Positions 19,112-30,239 of a stretch of DNA of 64,000 nucleotides are shown here, in pieces. Within the stretch, counting starts at the first letter, position 1. Every line of letters begins with the position of its first letter. The notes below the pieces were generated by a model. It saw only the letters and a program-made list of their open reading frames with translations, did not search any database and had not been told where the DNA came from. Position numbers and translations under genes: made by a program. The stretch is from Macrosoma leucophasiata (Eukaryota > Arthropoda > Insecta > Lepidoptera > Hedylidae): assembly GCA_036365455.1 (NCBI GenBank), contig JAWQUS010000008.1, positions 19,389,501 through 19,453,500 on the forward strand. Direction: 5' to 3'.

Positions 19112-20582
19112 TTAACCCTCTATTGCATAGAAACCATTTATGGCTGCTCAAATAAAAAAAAATCTACACTTTGTTTTAATAAAAATTAATTAATTTTGTT
19201 AGGGCTCCATCGATCACTTATTCGTGAAATGGGACGTATTTTTTTGTGTATAAATAGAGCCATTTGCCAAAATAATTTTACTTTTTACCGGCGTGTGCTC
19301 AGAAAATGGACGTAGTGATTTTTTGTATGACTTTGATAATCAACAATTACCAGAAAAGGTAAGTAATTTGTGTGTAAAAAAATTGAGATCTATTGTTCAA
19401 GGGTTCTTTTTACTCCAACTAATATGTTTTTCATTAATCTTAGGTTTTTCTATTTATTTTTATCATTTTTCATGGGAGCCACTTCTGGCTTTGTATGCAT
19501 CTACGGTGTAAAACGCTGAGCCAGAAATGGCTTAGCATGCATTCAGCGATTCCTTTTTCTACCTTTCCAGAATTATTCCATCACGTTTTTATGGCACTAA
19601 TCGTTTCACTAAATCTATTCCCGGTCATGATTCCATTAGTGATGACTCCGCATCTGACTTTGATGACGCCAACATTCCGCTTTCTAACCTTCACATATGA
19701 AACTCCCGCAATCAACCAATCATTTTACCAGAATCCGATTTGGATACTTCCGGTGACGAGAACAATATTGTTAATTAATCCTAAGCAAATGAAAAGAAAC
19801 TATAAATTTACTGGAAGCCTGGCTTTATCAGATTGTATTCAAATGCTTGATTCGCCGGCTGATTTCTTAATTAATTTTTTTCTGACGAGCTGCACAGGTC
19901 AATGTCTACAAGCCAGCACATATCACCAGATCTGAAATAAAACAGTTCATAGGAATTGTTATTTTCACTTCATTGGTCCATATGCCAGCCTCAAGAATAT
20001 ATTGGTCTACTACTGTTGGCCAAAATCAGATAGAATAATGATGTCATGTATATGTTTCTGTATAAATTCAAACTCGCCACATCTGAACATTATGGAAAGG
20101 CAGGAAAGACCATCACGAAGAAACGTGGCCGCCCTAGCACTAGCGGTACTCCTGTGTAAGGTACGCCTACTACAAGCACAGCTGCTACGCCTACAGGTCG
20201 TAACAAATCTCCAGCACCACCCGTTAAAAGAGCACGTCAGTGCACGATGAACGTCGTCAGTTATGCCAATATGGTTGTATGATTCAATCGTACATAGAAT
20301 ATGAAAAATGTAACGTTTACCTGAGTCTTAATGAGAAGATAAATTTTTTCTAAGACTTTCATGTTGTCTTAAAATTGTATTTCATGTGAATAGGACGCCA
20401 GAAATGACACGATCATAGAAAGTGCTAAATGCATACAAAGCCATTTATGGCTTTTAATTTTATTTCTTTAAATAATATACCTAATTTTTTTTTCATTATG
20501 TAAATCCTTAATTTATCCCTTTAAAACACAAATAAAGCAATTTTTTCTCTCATTCCTGGTAATTCATACAATAGAGGGTTAA
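19112..20582 (+). mobile_element. piggyBac-like element with TTAA ends (degenerate)
   Basis: TTAA at 19112-19115 and 20579-20582 flank a 1463-bp element. Its ends CCCTCTATTGCATAG and CATACAATAGAGGG are inverted repeats. TTAA target duplication with CCY..-type termini is diagnostic of the piggyBac superfamily. Subterminal repeats of CCATTTATGGCT-type occur near 19136 and 20445. The internal sequence shows decayed transposase remnants, with most of the catalytic core deleted. Confidence 0.85.
19293..20250 (+). pseudogene. Decayed piggyBac transposase
   Basis: The N-terminal piece at 19293-19358 (SENGRSDFLYDFDNQQLPEK) ends exactly at a GTAAGT sequence, and a pyrimidine tract plus CAG lies at about 19555-19569, so an intron is possible. 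Further on, in shifting frames, are acidic residues (SDDSASDFDDANIPLS) and the block ADFLINFF near 19858. This block continues as SEIKQFIGIVIF and MPASRIYWS, the N-terminal signature of DDE piggyBac transposases. Near 20095-20247 a basic tail (KKRGRPSTS, GRNKSPAPPVKRARQ) precedes a YANMVV end. The central DDD catalytic region and most of the C-terminal Cys-rich domain are absent, and there are frameshifts and stops. Non-functional. Confidence 0.7.
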
Positions 20583-21116
20583 AGTTTTAAGTTGAAAATA
20601 AAGGCACCTTCATTTTATTACGATTATTACCTAAACGTGTTTAATTTTGGTGGGGTATTATGTCAATTAAGCATCAGCCTTGAAAACAATCATTTTACCG
20701 TGTAAAGGACAAGTTCCACGTTGGGCCCGCACTTTCTACACTATATCAAAAGATAGAGAAAAATACTTAGAATCGTAAATACTAAAAAAAAACTTCAATC
20801 GTGGTTTTTTGTCGGAAATATTTATTTCATGATTTTTTTTTATGACAACGATATTGCAACTAAGACATACTTGTTTTTGAAATATACTTACAACATTTAA
20901 TTGAAGATATAATATTAAACCATTTGAATAGCTGAAAATGACTTAGTATTTTATGCTTCTTCTCTTCTTAAGTGTACAAGGTGCGGGCTCAAGCTCCATA
21001 CATTTTACTGGTTGTTTACTAATCTGTCTCCTATAAGCTTGTTATGATTTGATTCTTGAAGGAGATATCTTTTATTTGACAAATTATTATTATTAATCAT
21101 AATTATTTTATCGACA
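20583..21116. other. No gene seen
   Basis: AT-rich DNA without a recognised ORF or repeat. Confidence 0.4.
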
Positions 21117-21216
21117 GCTTAATTGTTGTTTTATATTATTTCGCACTAACACATGCTTGTGAACTATATTTTATTTAAAGAAAAATGGAAAGAAAACTTT
21201 GACTTCAGGCTTAATT
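21117..21216 (-). mobile_element. SINE-C, 5'-truncated copy with 8-bp TSD
   Basis: GCTTAATT at 21117-21124 and 21209-21216 flanks 84 bp. On the minus strand it reads from the last bases of the tRNA-like head (CTGAAGTC) straight into the body (TTTTCTTTCCATTTTTCTTT) and ends TAGTGCGAAATAATAT. It shows the uninverted order of SINE-C. Confidence 0.75.
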
Positions 21217-21299
21217 ATGTCATGATAATCGTTTGTTGTATTTAAATATTTTCAAAATTCCATCTAGTTTGGTGCCAGGCATATGAATATTATTGTTAT

Positions 21300-21530
21300 T
21301 CAGACTTCGTTGGTAATCTGTGATGATGAATAAATGACTGGATCTAAAAATCGCTGTAATATCTTTTATGACATTTAATTTAATATTGTTAATTTGAAAT
21401 TGATCTTATTATATAGAGATATTATTTTGTACCGAGGAGATTAACTTGTATTTATATTAATTATCGAGATTGTAATTTCAAACACAATGTAAAATTGTTA
21501 TTGAATAAATGAATTGAATTGAATCACACA
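21300..21530 (+). repeat. Probable LINE 3' UTR with (TGAAT)n tail
   Basis: AT-rich stretch ending AATAAATGAATTGAATTGAA, a tail form typical of insect LINEs. Identity is otherwise unclear. Confidence 0.4.
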
Positions 21531-21694
21531 GTTGGAAAAATGTTTCACGAAATTATTTAAAAAATAAGTTTTTTACCGGAAGCGAACGAATGCATCCTAC
21601 TAATATTACAAATGTGAAACGGATTTGGACGAAACTTGTTCATTAATACAGTTTTAAGAAAAATCTTGCCTTTGTTATACAATATCCAACAAGA

Positions 21695-22172
21695 TATATT
21701 TAGGTTAGGATCCCACTGCAGAATCATTTCGTTTATCCAGATATGCTGCAAACCTATTTTTTACGCATATTTATAATCTAGAGAATATATATCCATTAGG
21801 TTGCCTATCAAAAAATGACCGCAAGTATTTTTCATATTTTTTTCTGGGAGAGTTTTTTTTATTTGTTTTGCAATAAAATATCGTCCATTTCACGGTAATA
21901 TGTACAAAAACTCTGAAAAATTACGTCTGCCGGTGCCAACTTAGCCGCCCCTTTGTATTTTCGTTCCGCCCCGATAGCTTTTTAGTCAATGACGTACATG
22001 TGTTATTTATTTATCAAATTAAAGCTATTTTTTTTTCTCATTATTATGGTATATGGGAGCCAATTAAATCAACCGCAAATTAGAGTTGCTGGTTTTTAAA
22101 GATAAAATAATTTAATAAAAAAATGCAGCATTTCTGGATGAACGAAATGATTCTGCAGTGGGAACCTAACCT
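21695..22172. mobile_element. MITE-E copy 2, uninterrupted
   Basis: TTAGGTTAGGATCCCACTGC at the left and GCAGTGGGAACCTAACCTT at the right form TIRs with CAGAATCATTTCGTTTATCC / GGATGAACGAAATGATTCTG. About 475 bp, no ORF. A partial copy lies at 51532-51830. Confidence 0.85.
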
Positions 22173-22295
22173 TATTGCACATCGAGCTTAGGAAAGAGTC
22201 AATTGGCCCGTGGGCAGTGCTATCTTCACGTCCCAACGCCAACCGATTACGAGATAAACTCTAATAATCTCGATAATAACCTGTTGTCGTTCGTC

Positions 22296-22640
22296 TGGAT
22301 ATAACATAAACGTAACTTCACGCCTAAAGTACCCGAAGGGGTAGGCAGGGGTAAATGCATGCATTTAAGCATACATGCAAACACCTACGATTCGCCGGTT
22401 ACGTTTTGGCCCATGTAACAGGTGGCGAGCCTGTTGCCATCTCCGGGCATATTAACCAACTCCGAGGTACTGGCAAACTTCCAGAAAATGTAAAAATACC
22501 AATAGAACCAGACATAAAGGATTTTAAACCGTTATCTCTGATAGTCCCCGACCCGGGAATCGAACTCAGGACCTCCAGCGTAGTAGTAGCGGCCTGATCT
22601 CAGTAGCCTAGTGGTAGCATAAAAGTGGATATAAAATAAA
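22296..22640 (-). mobile_element. SINE-A with inverted head and 15-bp TSD
   Basis: TGGATATAACATAAA (22296-22310) and TGGATATAAAATAAA (22626-22640) match at 14 of 15 bases. The body is minus strand, with its 3' end at 22311. The outermost tRNA-like head (CTCAGTAGCCTAGTGGTAGC, about 22597-22616) lies in plus orientation, inverted relative to the body, as in 5' inversions caused by twin priming. Confidence 0.8.
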
Positions 22641-22949
22641 AGCTATATCCTTATCTGTTTAGATTTTTCTTTTCTTACAGCTACCTACTATATGTATATG
22701 CTCTAGTGATTATATATGAATGTAAAGAGCCCGCCAACCTGTCATTGCTTTTATGCCATTAAATAATACAGGAAACCTTAACCTAATTGTCTTCTCACAA
22801 AGCGCGGTAATGGTTTTGCTCCGTCTCTTGTCTTTTCAACGTCCTTCAATTTTACCTAGAATCTCGCAGAGTGTCAGCTTTCTTTTAATATTAATAATAT
22901 AAGAGGTGGGTATATTTTTATGTTTTGTCTTCAGTGTTTTATATTATGA
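22641..22949. other. No gene seen
   Basis: Short AT-rich spacer with no recognised feature. Confidence 0.4.
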
Positions 22950-23181
22950 ACTAGCTGTCCCGGCAAATTTCGTATTGCCTCACTATGAAATAATGTGTCA
23001 AAGGTTTGATAGATACGGACTATATCTATGGAAAAATAAAATTGTGCTTTTGACTATTTTCCTTCAGTCTTCATATTTTTTTGCCTTTTAAACCTTCCCT
23101 GGACTTTCAATAATCATTCAACACCAAAATTAGCCAAAATTAGCCGTTCTCGAGTTTTAGCGAGACTAACGAACAGCAATT
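22950..23181. repeat. RTE-like tail T1, inverted copy 3
   Basis: Reverse complement of the 129-385 family, from CTAGCTGTCCCGGCAAATTT to CTAACGAACAGCAATT. The 61-codon ORF spanning it is not a gene. Confidence 0.75.
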
Positions 23182-23653
23182 AGCAAATAGCTTTAATTGT
23201 TTAAAGAAATGTAATTACTGCTCGAAATCTGTGCCAAATATTTATTACGTTAAGCTAGTTTCAGCTTTTTATCTATAATAAATAATACTTCAAAAATATT
23301 TAAGCACGTCTCCAAACTCCAAATTTACAACTTAGTTGTACATAAAAATCACAGATAGGTAGATTTCATTTTAATATAGTTATGTATGAGACTGATACCT
23401 ATGGTCAAATTTTGGCAAGCGTTAACATATATTGTACCCCATTTGCTTTTAGCTTACATTGTCCAAGTGTTTCTAATGAAATGCATTCTTTTGAAATACA
23501 TGAATACCGAGTTACGCGAATTATAATGCAAATGTATATAACATAGTAAAATGTACGGATAAATTGCATATTAAAAAATCTATTTTAAGAAACCTTTTTT
23601 TATATCCATTACTATTTTTGTTCACTCATACGTTCTTATTTTTCTTATTGCAG
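23182..23653 (+). other. Intron-like upstream flank ending in a splice acceptor
   Basis: AT-rich DNA that ends in a pyrimidine-rich tract, TTCTTATTTTTCTTATTGCAG, at 23633-23653. This is a strong 3' splice site immediately before the exon with the Pro/Tyr-rich ORF. A second, weaker acceptor, CTCTGCTCACTGCAG, ends at 23720. Confidence 0.5.
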
Positions 23654-24475
23654 ATGGCGTAAGTTAGCTGCAAAGAAAGTTCTCATCGATAATCAAACCC
23701 CGTAACTCTGCTCACTGCAGATCCAGAGTTTACAATGACGACGGATAATTTCTACCAGTTCCCGGGTGCACCGGCACTGCAACGTGGTGCCATCGCACCG
23801 ATGGATCCTATCAATCTACCACCTCAACAAGTGATTTCCTGGACGATGCCTGACCAACCCTTGCCGAATCGATGGCATCACGACTATTCGCCGTTCCCTA
23901 TGCCGGCGTCACAGAATACAACACAGACGATCAATAGCGAACTATTAACAGCCGCCGGAAATGTTTGCACAAGCCCTATCTGCAACTACAGGTTCTATTT
24001 TACGTCGCACCACTTCATGGCAGAACCACCGCTCATTGGCTTGCTTCCATCGCTATAACATTGTCCCCTCCACTTACCAGAGTATATACCGATACCACCA
24101 GCATATCGTCGTTCTCGAGGAAGACCTCAGTCGTTTACTGGAAATATGAATAATATACCCGTGAGATACCCGACGGATAATACGGGTATGCGACACCCAA
24201 CGGATAATACACAGGTGCGATACCCGTTTAGTAATGTGAGTGTAGATTGCCCACCAAGTAACACAGGATTACGTTACCCAGCCGATAATATAAGCGTTCG
24301 CTACCCCACGAATTATGTTGGCTTGGGATACCCGGACAATAACAGTGGCTTTCATTACCCACCCCCTACAATTCCACGTTACCCGGTTAATAATATGGGT
24401 ACTCAGTACTTAGTTATGCCAACACCACCGATACCATTTCCACCAGGCTATGCCTGTAGCAGTTCAATGTAATTA
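23654..24475 (+). CDS. Terminal exon of an unidentified Pro/Tyr-rich host-like protein, one in-frame stop
   Basis: The first in-frame ATG is at 23735 (MTTDNFYQFPGAPALQRGAI). If splicing used the acceptor ending at 23720, the frame could instead enter as PEFTMTTD. The frame stays open to a TAA at 24056-24058, then continues in the same frame (EYIPIPPAYRRSRGRPQSF) to 24472. Residue use (Pro, Asn, Tyr, Gln) is consistent on both sides of the TAA, so it looks like one protein with a nonsense change, a sequence error or a recoded stop. From about 24155 a nonapeptide repeat appears: VRYPTDNTG, MRHPTDNTQ, VRYPFSNVS, LRYPADNIS, VRYPTNYVG, LGYPDNNSG. It ends YACSSSM at a natural TAA. No domain, signal peptide or membrane segment is seen. 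The product is not recognised. A low-complexity secreted or structural protein is one possibility. Confidence 0.5.
24155..24400 (+). repeat. 27-bp coding repeat (RYP nonapeptides)
   Basis: About eight diverged 27-bp units, each with a TACCC core followed by AAT, coding for (V/L)RYPxDNxx. The unit length is a multiple of three, so the frame is kept throughout, which favours selection as protein over chance. Confidence 0.7.
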
Positions 24476-27069
24476 TGAAAATATGTCTTGAATAGACAGC
24501 GCAAATATTTGTGTTTAATTGAACACTTATCATGGTTTTGATTATTCCGATGATAAAAATATGTATTTTTTTGGTGCATTCAAGCAAGAAAAACACTGAT
24601 GTAATTCGTGAAATTTAAAGAATTGGGTTGTGGTGGAAATATAGACTTATAATTTGATTAACATAGAAAACTCTTGATATGATTGAAATAATTGCTACCA
24701 TACTCTGGAAAGTATTTCTGTAATGTATCCTTTTGAGATAAGCTTAATGATGAGAAATTACATGTTTTGTTAAATGTATTAAATAAGCTCTCAATGTATC
24801 TACTCAGTCCTTGACTAGTTTGTATTTTCAGATGATGACATAACACGTGTGTATTTATCGCATAAATAACTTGAATGGTGTGTCTATAAAATGTAATATA
24901 CTCGTAGAATATTAATAATAGGTATTTAATAAAATTAAAGAACATAAAAACATGAATAAATAAAATAACAAAAAAATACTGGATGTTAAAGTAAGTTTGC
25001 TACTCTATTTTTATGATACTTTGTAAGTATATATTTATTTAAATATAGTATTTATTTCTTACAATTGATTCGTATAGTGCATTTGAAAACTGACAATCAA
25101 CGTAATTCCGACGTTGTTAAGTAATTACTAAAACATGATTGTGTTATTTTATGTATCATGCTCTGAGACTTGTGATTGTGTATGATTATGTATTCTATGA
25201 AAATTACAATCAGAATTTATTTTTGAACAATTAATAACGCATCCGGTTTTTTTTTACCTGAATTTTAGGTTTGTAGTAAAAGAAGATGAATAGTTATTGT
25301 CATGTCATGATTTTAGTAGATCTAGTAAGTCTAGTACCAACTGATAAACTAAAATACAATTAACGTATTTCTGTGTTTCTTTTAGTTTAGCTTTCACTAT
25401 GTTACAATTAAGTCAAATTGTCTAGGTATATTACGAGTAAATCATAAGAAAATTGACTGGTTAATGTTTAATGGGCAATCGTAGATTACTAAAACGAGGC
25501 TTAATAGCTTGGCTCCATCCCATTCTGTCGTTTCTCTAAATCGACATAATTTTGTAAATATTTATAATGAAAATGAGACTAGGTATTCAATGTTAATTAA
25601 ATGCACTTATTGGTTATGTGCCAAAGAACGTGAGAAATGAATAGAAAACTATATTATAATTGCATTTTCGGTCTTACTCTGGTAACAAGTTGAGAAAGAA
25701 GCGTTTGTCGGGTCTGTTCTTTTTAAGATATGTGTTGAATGTTAATTATAATTAAGTCTTGATCAATGCAATGTTCTTGATCAGAATAATAAACTGCTAT
25801 TCACTGTTGTAATGTAGTTAGTAAAAAATATTAAAATTAAGATCAGAGCGATCGGCGAAACCCCATCGACATCAATCGGTTGAAGGATTTTCACCGTCCG
25901 GCTAAAATGGCCTCATGTTTAAATAACATTGCACTAAAGTGGTGACTTTTTCGAATATTTATCTAGATAATAATAATATATTAATATGTGATATTTAATA
26001 ATTTTTTTTATCGGGCCTTGTGTAGGCGGTCTGTCTCGAGACGGCACTAGTCTACTATGTGATTTGCAATGCTGATTCGGATTAGTTGAATATGATTATA
26101 GCCGGCCCATTTTTTTCTATTAAATTTACTTTAATTTACTTAAAAATAGATAAGATATTAGTTTGCATTTATAGTAAAATGCAAATAAATATCCCTATTC
26201 TAGATTAGAATATTATCTACCTTCTTCCGTTTGTCTGTCTATTTAAGCATAAAATTATTTTAATTTAAAATATAATGTACCTATTAATGTAATTGTTACC
26301 GGTGTTACAGTGTAAGTATGATAAGGTTACAGTTTTGAATTTGTGACAAAATCCCGTTTCCTGTTATGGTGCATTTCTTTTCAGATGAAAATTAACTTGG
26401 GAAAAGATAGGTTACTAAATACAAATTTTATGTATAGTTTTAGCAATATATTATAATTTTACTCCTTGCTGCAGAACCAATATTTTCATTGATTTTTAAA
26501 CCTATCTACTGAACCTGTAGAAAGGTTTAAAATCTAATTGTGTTTTTCTTTTGTTCTAAATAAGATCAAAATTTTATATTCCTATATCATTTTTCCTTTT
26601 TATTTAATATTCCTATTTAATTTGACAGAAATTGGAACAATGTTAATTAGTACTTTGACATAAATATATTTTCTATTACTTGTATAAATAAATAAAAATA
26701 ATGTACATATTTTTTAATATTATATTTAAGGTGAAACTGATTTAAGGAAAGTAAGTTTTTCTTTGATTGTGGTACGTGGAAAAATATTGTAACGACCAAC
26801 ACGTGACAAGAAAATATTATGTACTTTTGTCTAATTTTGCCATAGAACAAAATTTGTCAATTGCAGGTACCGTAGTTCTGACTGTATTTTTATATGCTTG
26901 GTATAAATATTTTTCAACCCACTTAAAGTTTAAAGTTAAATTTCCAAGGCACTGAAATACATTTTTCTATAATAATAACATGAAAGTAAAAATCAGAAAG
27001 GTAATTACTAATTAATTTCTATAATTAATCAATATTCAAAATATGTTGTTTGACAGCCCAATTTTTTTA
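24476..27069 (+). other. Probable 3' UTR and downstream AT-rich flank
   Basis: No other gene is supportable. AATAAA polyadenylation signals are at 24955-24960 and 25788-25793. The DNA is unusually free of the repeat families that fill the rest of the window, as expected for a long 3' UTR or a gene flank. ORFs of about 60-95 codons here lack features. Confidence 0.4.
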
Positions 27070-27343
27070 TGTCATGGTAGTGGCAAACACGCATGCAGTT
27101 CACATTGATGTTATGTGATGACTGCAGCCTATAGACACCCACACAAAGACCAAGGTCAAAATGCAGATGCGTTAACACCTCTGAGGCCTAAGGTGTTATG
27201 TCTCTGTGCCGACAATTACAGGGCCGTACATTACCACCTGATCGGAACACAATAGTGCTGAACAGTACCATTTAGCGAAAAGTATATTAAGTAATGCGGT
27301 AATGCCTATGCCCGCGAGCTCCGTCAATGGAGCTCTACCACCA
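27070..27343 (-). repeat. Retroposon R, copy at 27 kb
   Basis: Read on the minus strand: start GGTGGTAGAGCTCCATTGAC GGAGCTCGCGGGC, middle GTAATGTACGGCCCTGTAAT, end GAACTGCATGCGTGTTTGCC. The opening motif and layout are typical of a 3' retroposon tail abundant in Lepidoptera (recalled). Sister copies: 28662-28832, 40770-41054, 42774-43035, 51085-51364, 51906-52203. Confidence 0.8.
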
Positions 27344-27484
27344 ATGTTTAATAAAAGGATACCCTGCAATAAGACAGTATATAGATAACATACTTTTTGT
27401 TGCCAACAAATTACTGATTGAACTTGGTACTGCGATGGTACGTCTGGCACTGTTCTACAAGAACACTTTATTACTAATTATCAA

Positions 27485-27620
27485 CTAGCTCTGCCCGCGG
27501 TTTCGTCTGCGTGAGAATTTATGATTGTTCAGTATCTACCCGGACAAAGTCGTGGGCGCGGCTAGTACAAAAGTAGGCTTAGTTACCCCTTTTACATCAG
27601 CTTTTGAAATGACTATAAAA
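27485..27620 (+). repeat. RTE-like tail T3, truncated copy
   Basis: CTAGCTCTGCCCGCGGTTTC, CAGTATCTACCCGGACAAAG and CTAGTACAAAAGTAGGC match the family at 14285-14600. The 3' half is missing. Confidence 0.6.
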
Positions 27621-27738
27621 TAATTTCTAATTCGGTCATTTTTTGTATTGGCTGTAATTGAAGTATATATGATTAAGTAAAAGTTGGGATAGATTGCTAA
27701 TTGTTAACTTATTTTATTTTAACTCATAAAGTCTTTCC

Positions 27739-28311
27739 CCCTTATTCATAAACGTACATTAGATACGTTTTAGCTATAGAATGCTTTGTCTTTGTCAGTT
27801 GCATTGTCAAATGTGCAGGATAATAAAAAAAAATACAATACGCTTACACTCACAGCCCCACAGTAGGTATAAACCTGTGTCGTGGGTGCCGTTGTACACA
27901 TACAACACATACACAAACACCCAGACCCGAAACAAATATCTGTAGGCCATACAAATATTTGTTCCGGTGCGGGGATCGAACCCGCGACCCTTCGAATCAA
28001 ACGGTGGTTTCGCACCGCTGGACTAACCGGGTCGTCAAAAAAAAGACAAAGGAGAGATTAGAAACACTTTAGCTATAGGTCGCGCCACGTAAAAAGAACG
28101 CTGGAAGAAAGTAGAAGGGATGTGTTCGCGCATCGGTACACTCGCGCACGAAAGTACTAGCCCTATTGGTTTATTTTTGATCTAGCTTTCACTTGCGGTT
28201 TCGTGTATTGGTAGGCAGATTGAAACGCCTCATACCACCAAATAGATCGATAAATCGTCTACTGCGCAGCTTGACCGCCAACGTTCTTTAAAATACGTTT
28301 ATGAATAAGGG
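27739..28311. mobile_element. MITE-D copy 2 with two nested insertions
   Basis: Ends CCCTTATTCATAAACGTAC and AATACGTTTATGAATAAGGG match the 142-bp copy at 13706-13847. SINE-B sits at 27822-28036, between the GTGCAG and AAGACAAAG parts of the element. A further block at 28091-28292 has inverted ends AAAAAGAACGCTGG and CCAACGTTCTTTAAA, so it is probably another MITE. The stack is three elements deep. Confidence 0.8.
27822..28036 (-). mobile_element. SINE-B (tRNA-derived), full copy
   Basis: The minus strand starts GACGACCCGGTTAGTCCAGC (A-box region). A perfect B box, GGTTCGATCCC, lies in the T-arm-like GCGGGTTCGATCCCCGC. The body is TTTCGGGTCTGGGTGTTTGT and the element ends in an A/T-rich tail near 27825. 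The short minus-strand ORF over it is incidental. The insertion site inside MITE-D is visible by comparison with 13706-13847. Confidence 0.85.
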
Positions 28312-28661
28312 GGTTTGTCTATAACTGGCGAAATCGAACCTAAATGCTCTTCATGTCAACAATACAATTACCAAATTTATAAATGTGTAGAGATAGAAGT
28401 ACAATAAGTATAAAATAGTATCAGTGTCAATGGATGTTTCGAAACATGCTTAATATATCACGGTTATAATTAATTATAATTATTTAAATAATTTAAATAA
28501 AATTATATATTAATCATATCGACTAAGAAGCGATTTTTTTTCCTTGTTTATTTTAAATTAATCATATGTTTAGGTAGTTATTTGATTCAAAAAGGAATTA
28601 AGATGACAAAATCAATTTATCAAGCACGTTGTAAAATATATTCATTACAAATTCAATAATT
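28312..28661. other. No gene seen
   Basis: AT-rich spacer without a recognised feature. Confidence 0.4.
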
Positions 28662-28832
28662 CGGCCCTGTAATTTCCGGCACAGAGGCATAACACCTAAT
28701 GTCTCAAGAGTGGCAGCGCATCTGCATTTTGACCTCTGGTCGTTGTGTGGTTGTCTATAGGCTGCAGTCATCACTTAACATCAATGTGAACTGCATGCTT
28801 GTTTGCCACTTTTATTACATAAAAAAAAAAAA
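28662..28832 (+). repeat. Retroposon R, 5'-truncated plus-strand copy with A tail
   Basis: Starts inside the family at GGCCCTGTAATTTCCGGCAC and ends GCTTGTTTGCCACTTTTATT followed by A12. The A-rich end marks the 3' end and fixes the sense direction of family R. Confidence 0.8.
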
Positions 28833-29360
28833 TATATAACAGAATATTGATTTACCTATTTACATCTTCTTTAAGTAACGAATTTATATCATGAACCAAA
28901 TTAATAAAAAAATATGATACTAGATTATTTTTGAAAATTAACGAGTCTATTCTTTCACTGAAACCTTGATTTATCCAACAAATGGATTTTAGAGTTAAGT
29001 AATGCCGTTTGTATGAATGTTATATATTGTGGAAATAAAGGAATAAATCAATTACACACAAGTTTTTGTTTTTTCAAAAAATTTAATAAGAAAATCTAAT
29101 CTAAATAATTGAATAATACCTTTAAAACATTTAACTTGTTATAATTAGATAGCAATTAGTTGCAGTTGCACATGCTCATTACAAGCACGAAAGCATGCCA
29201 CTTTTGAGCAATTGCTCCGTAGTTAAGATTATACCAGATGAGGAAAATTGGCGGGCAAAGATTCAATTGATTAGTTCTATTTGATACTTAACATTTGATT
29301 GATGTGATATCCAAAAAACCTGATTTCTAAACTTACTCACGCACTGATGATCAGTAAAAG
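28833..29360. other. No gene seen
   Basis: AT-rich spacer. No ORF or repeat match was found. Confidence 0.4.
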
Positions 29361-29823
29361 GAGATGCTGCAAAAATGTATGGACCGCCGGCCATGTATTG
29401 TACACAATATCATTATACAGGCAAAATCAATATAAAACGTTTTTTACTGCATATTTTCACTTATTTAGCTTTGTTTGCAGTTACAAAACATAATTTGCAG
29501 TTAGAATTGCAACTCAAAACTAACATGGCAAATATGGCGCGCGATGTCATTTTGACATTTTCATTTTTTAAATGGTATTTTGATTATAGAACTTGGAGAA
29601 AAAAGTAATATTTTCTACATACTATCAAAATCGATTGATCCCAAGTGTCGGCTGTATCGCAGCCATGTTTAACATAGTTGAAAATGATAAAATCGTTTGA
29701 ATGAACTGTGGTTGTAGCTCTTAAATATATTCTTGAATAAATTAATTGTATTTTTTTGGATTCTTCTTTAATTTACCCATTTTTTGAGGACGTGTATGAA
29801 CCAGGGCCGAGCTCGCAACATCT
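29361..29823. mobile_element. MITE-H, inverted copy 2
   Basis: Reverse complement of 8461-8932 with TIRs GGAGATGCTGC and GCAACATCTCC. The 77-codon ORF inside it (29375-29608) is element sequence, because the same stretch in copy 1 is not open. Confidence 0.8.
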
Positions 29824-30239
29824 CCTTTGTTTGTGAATTTGGTAGGTACCATTGCAGAGTTCAACCACTTCTGTCGAGTTAGCTTAGTAACAGTGCTGCC
29901 ACCGCTTAAAGAGCTAGTAGTAGCCTAGTAACTCTACTATTCGATAATAGGTGGCGCTAAGCAATTTGCTTTACTACGCTGACATCTGCCGGCAACTAGT
30001 GAAATGAAGAATCACTCCAAGCAACATATAAATGCTGTATCTTTTTTGGCTTCGTAGCTTTATGGGAAAATTTGCTTTCGGAAATTCTTGATTGGACAGA
30101 TTCAGATTTAGTCAGAATCATCTTACTACAGAAAGACAGTTTCACACCTTAATAAAATATCTACAAATAACAATATTTATAGAGCTTATATTAGGTACAT
30201 GTAATTTATTAAACAAGCGACAGAACGGCCGCCGGCGGC
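29824..30239. other. No gene seen
   Basis: No clear gene. It contains AGGTGGCGC at 29949-29957 (see findings). Confidence 0.4.

Noticed and set aside
27070..27343. Helitron end (hairpin GAGCTCCGTCAATGGAGCTC near one terminus)
   Set aside because: There is no CTRR terminus or A-T insertion signature. The A-rich opposite end and sense orientation fit a retroposon better.
29375..29608. 77-codon ORF within MITE-H
   Set aside because: The aligned region of the other MITE-H copy is not open, so it is not conserved as coding sequence.
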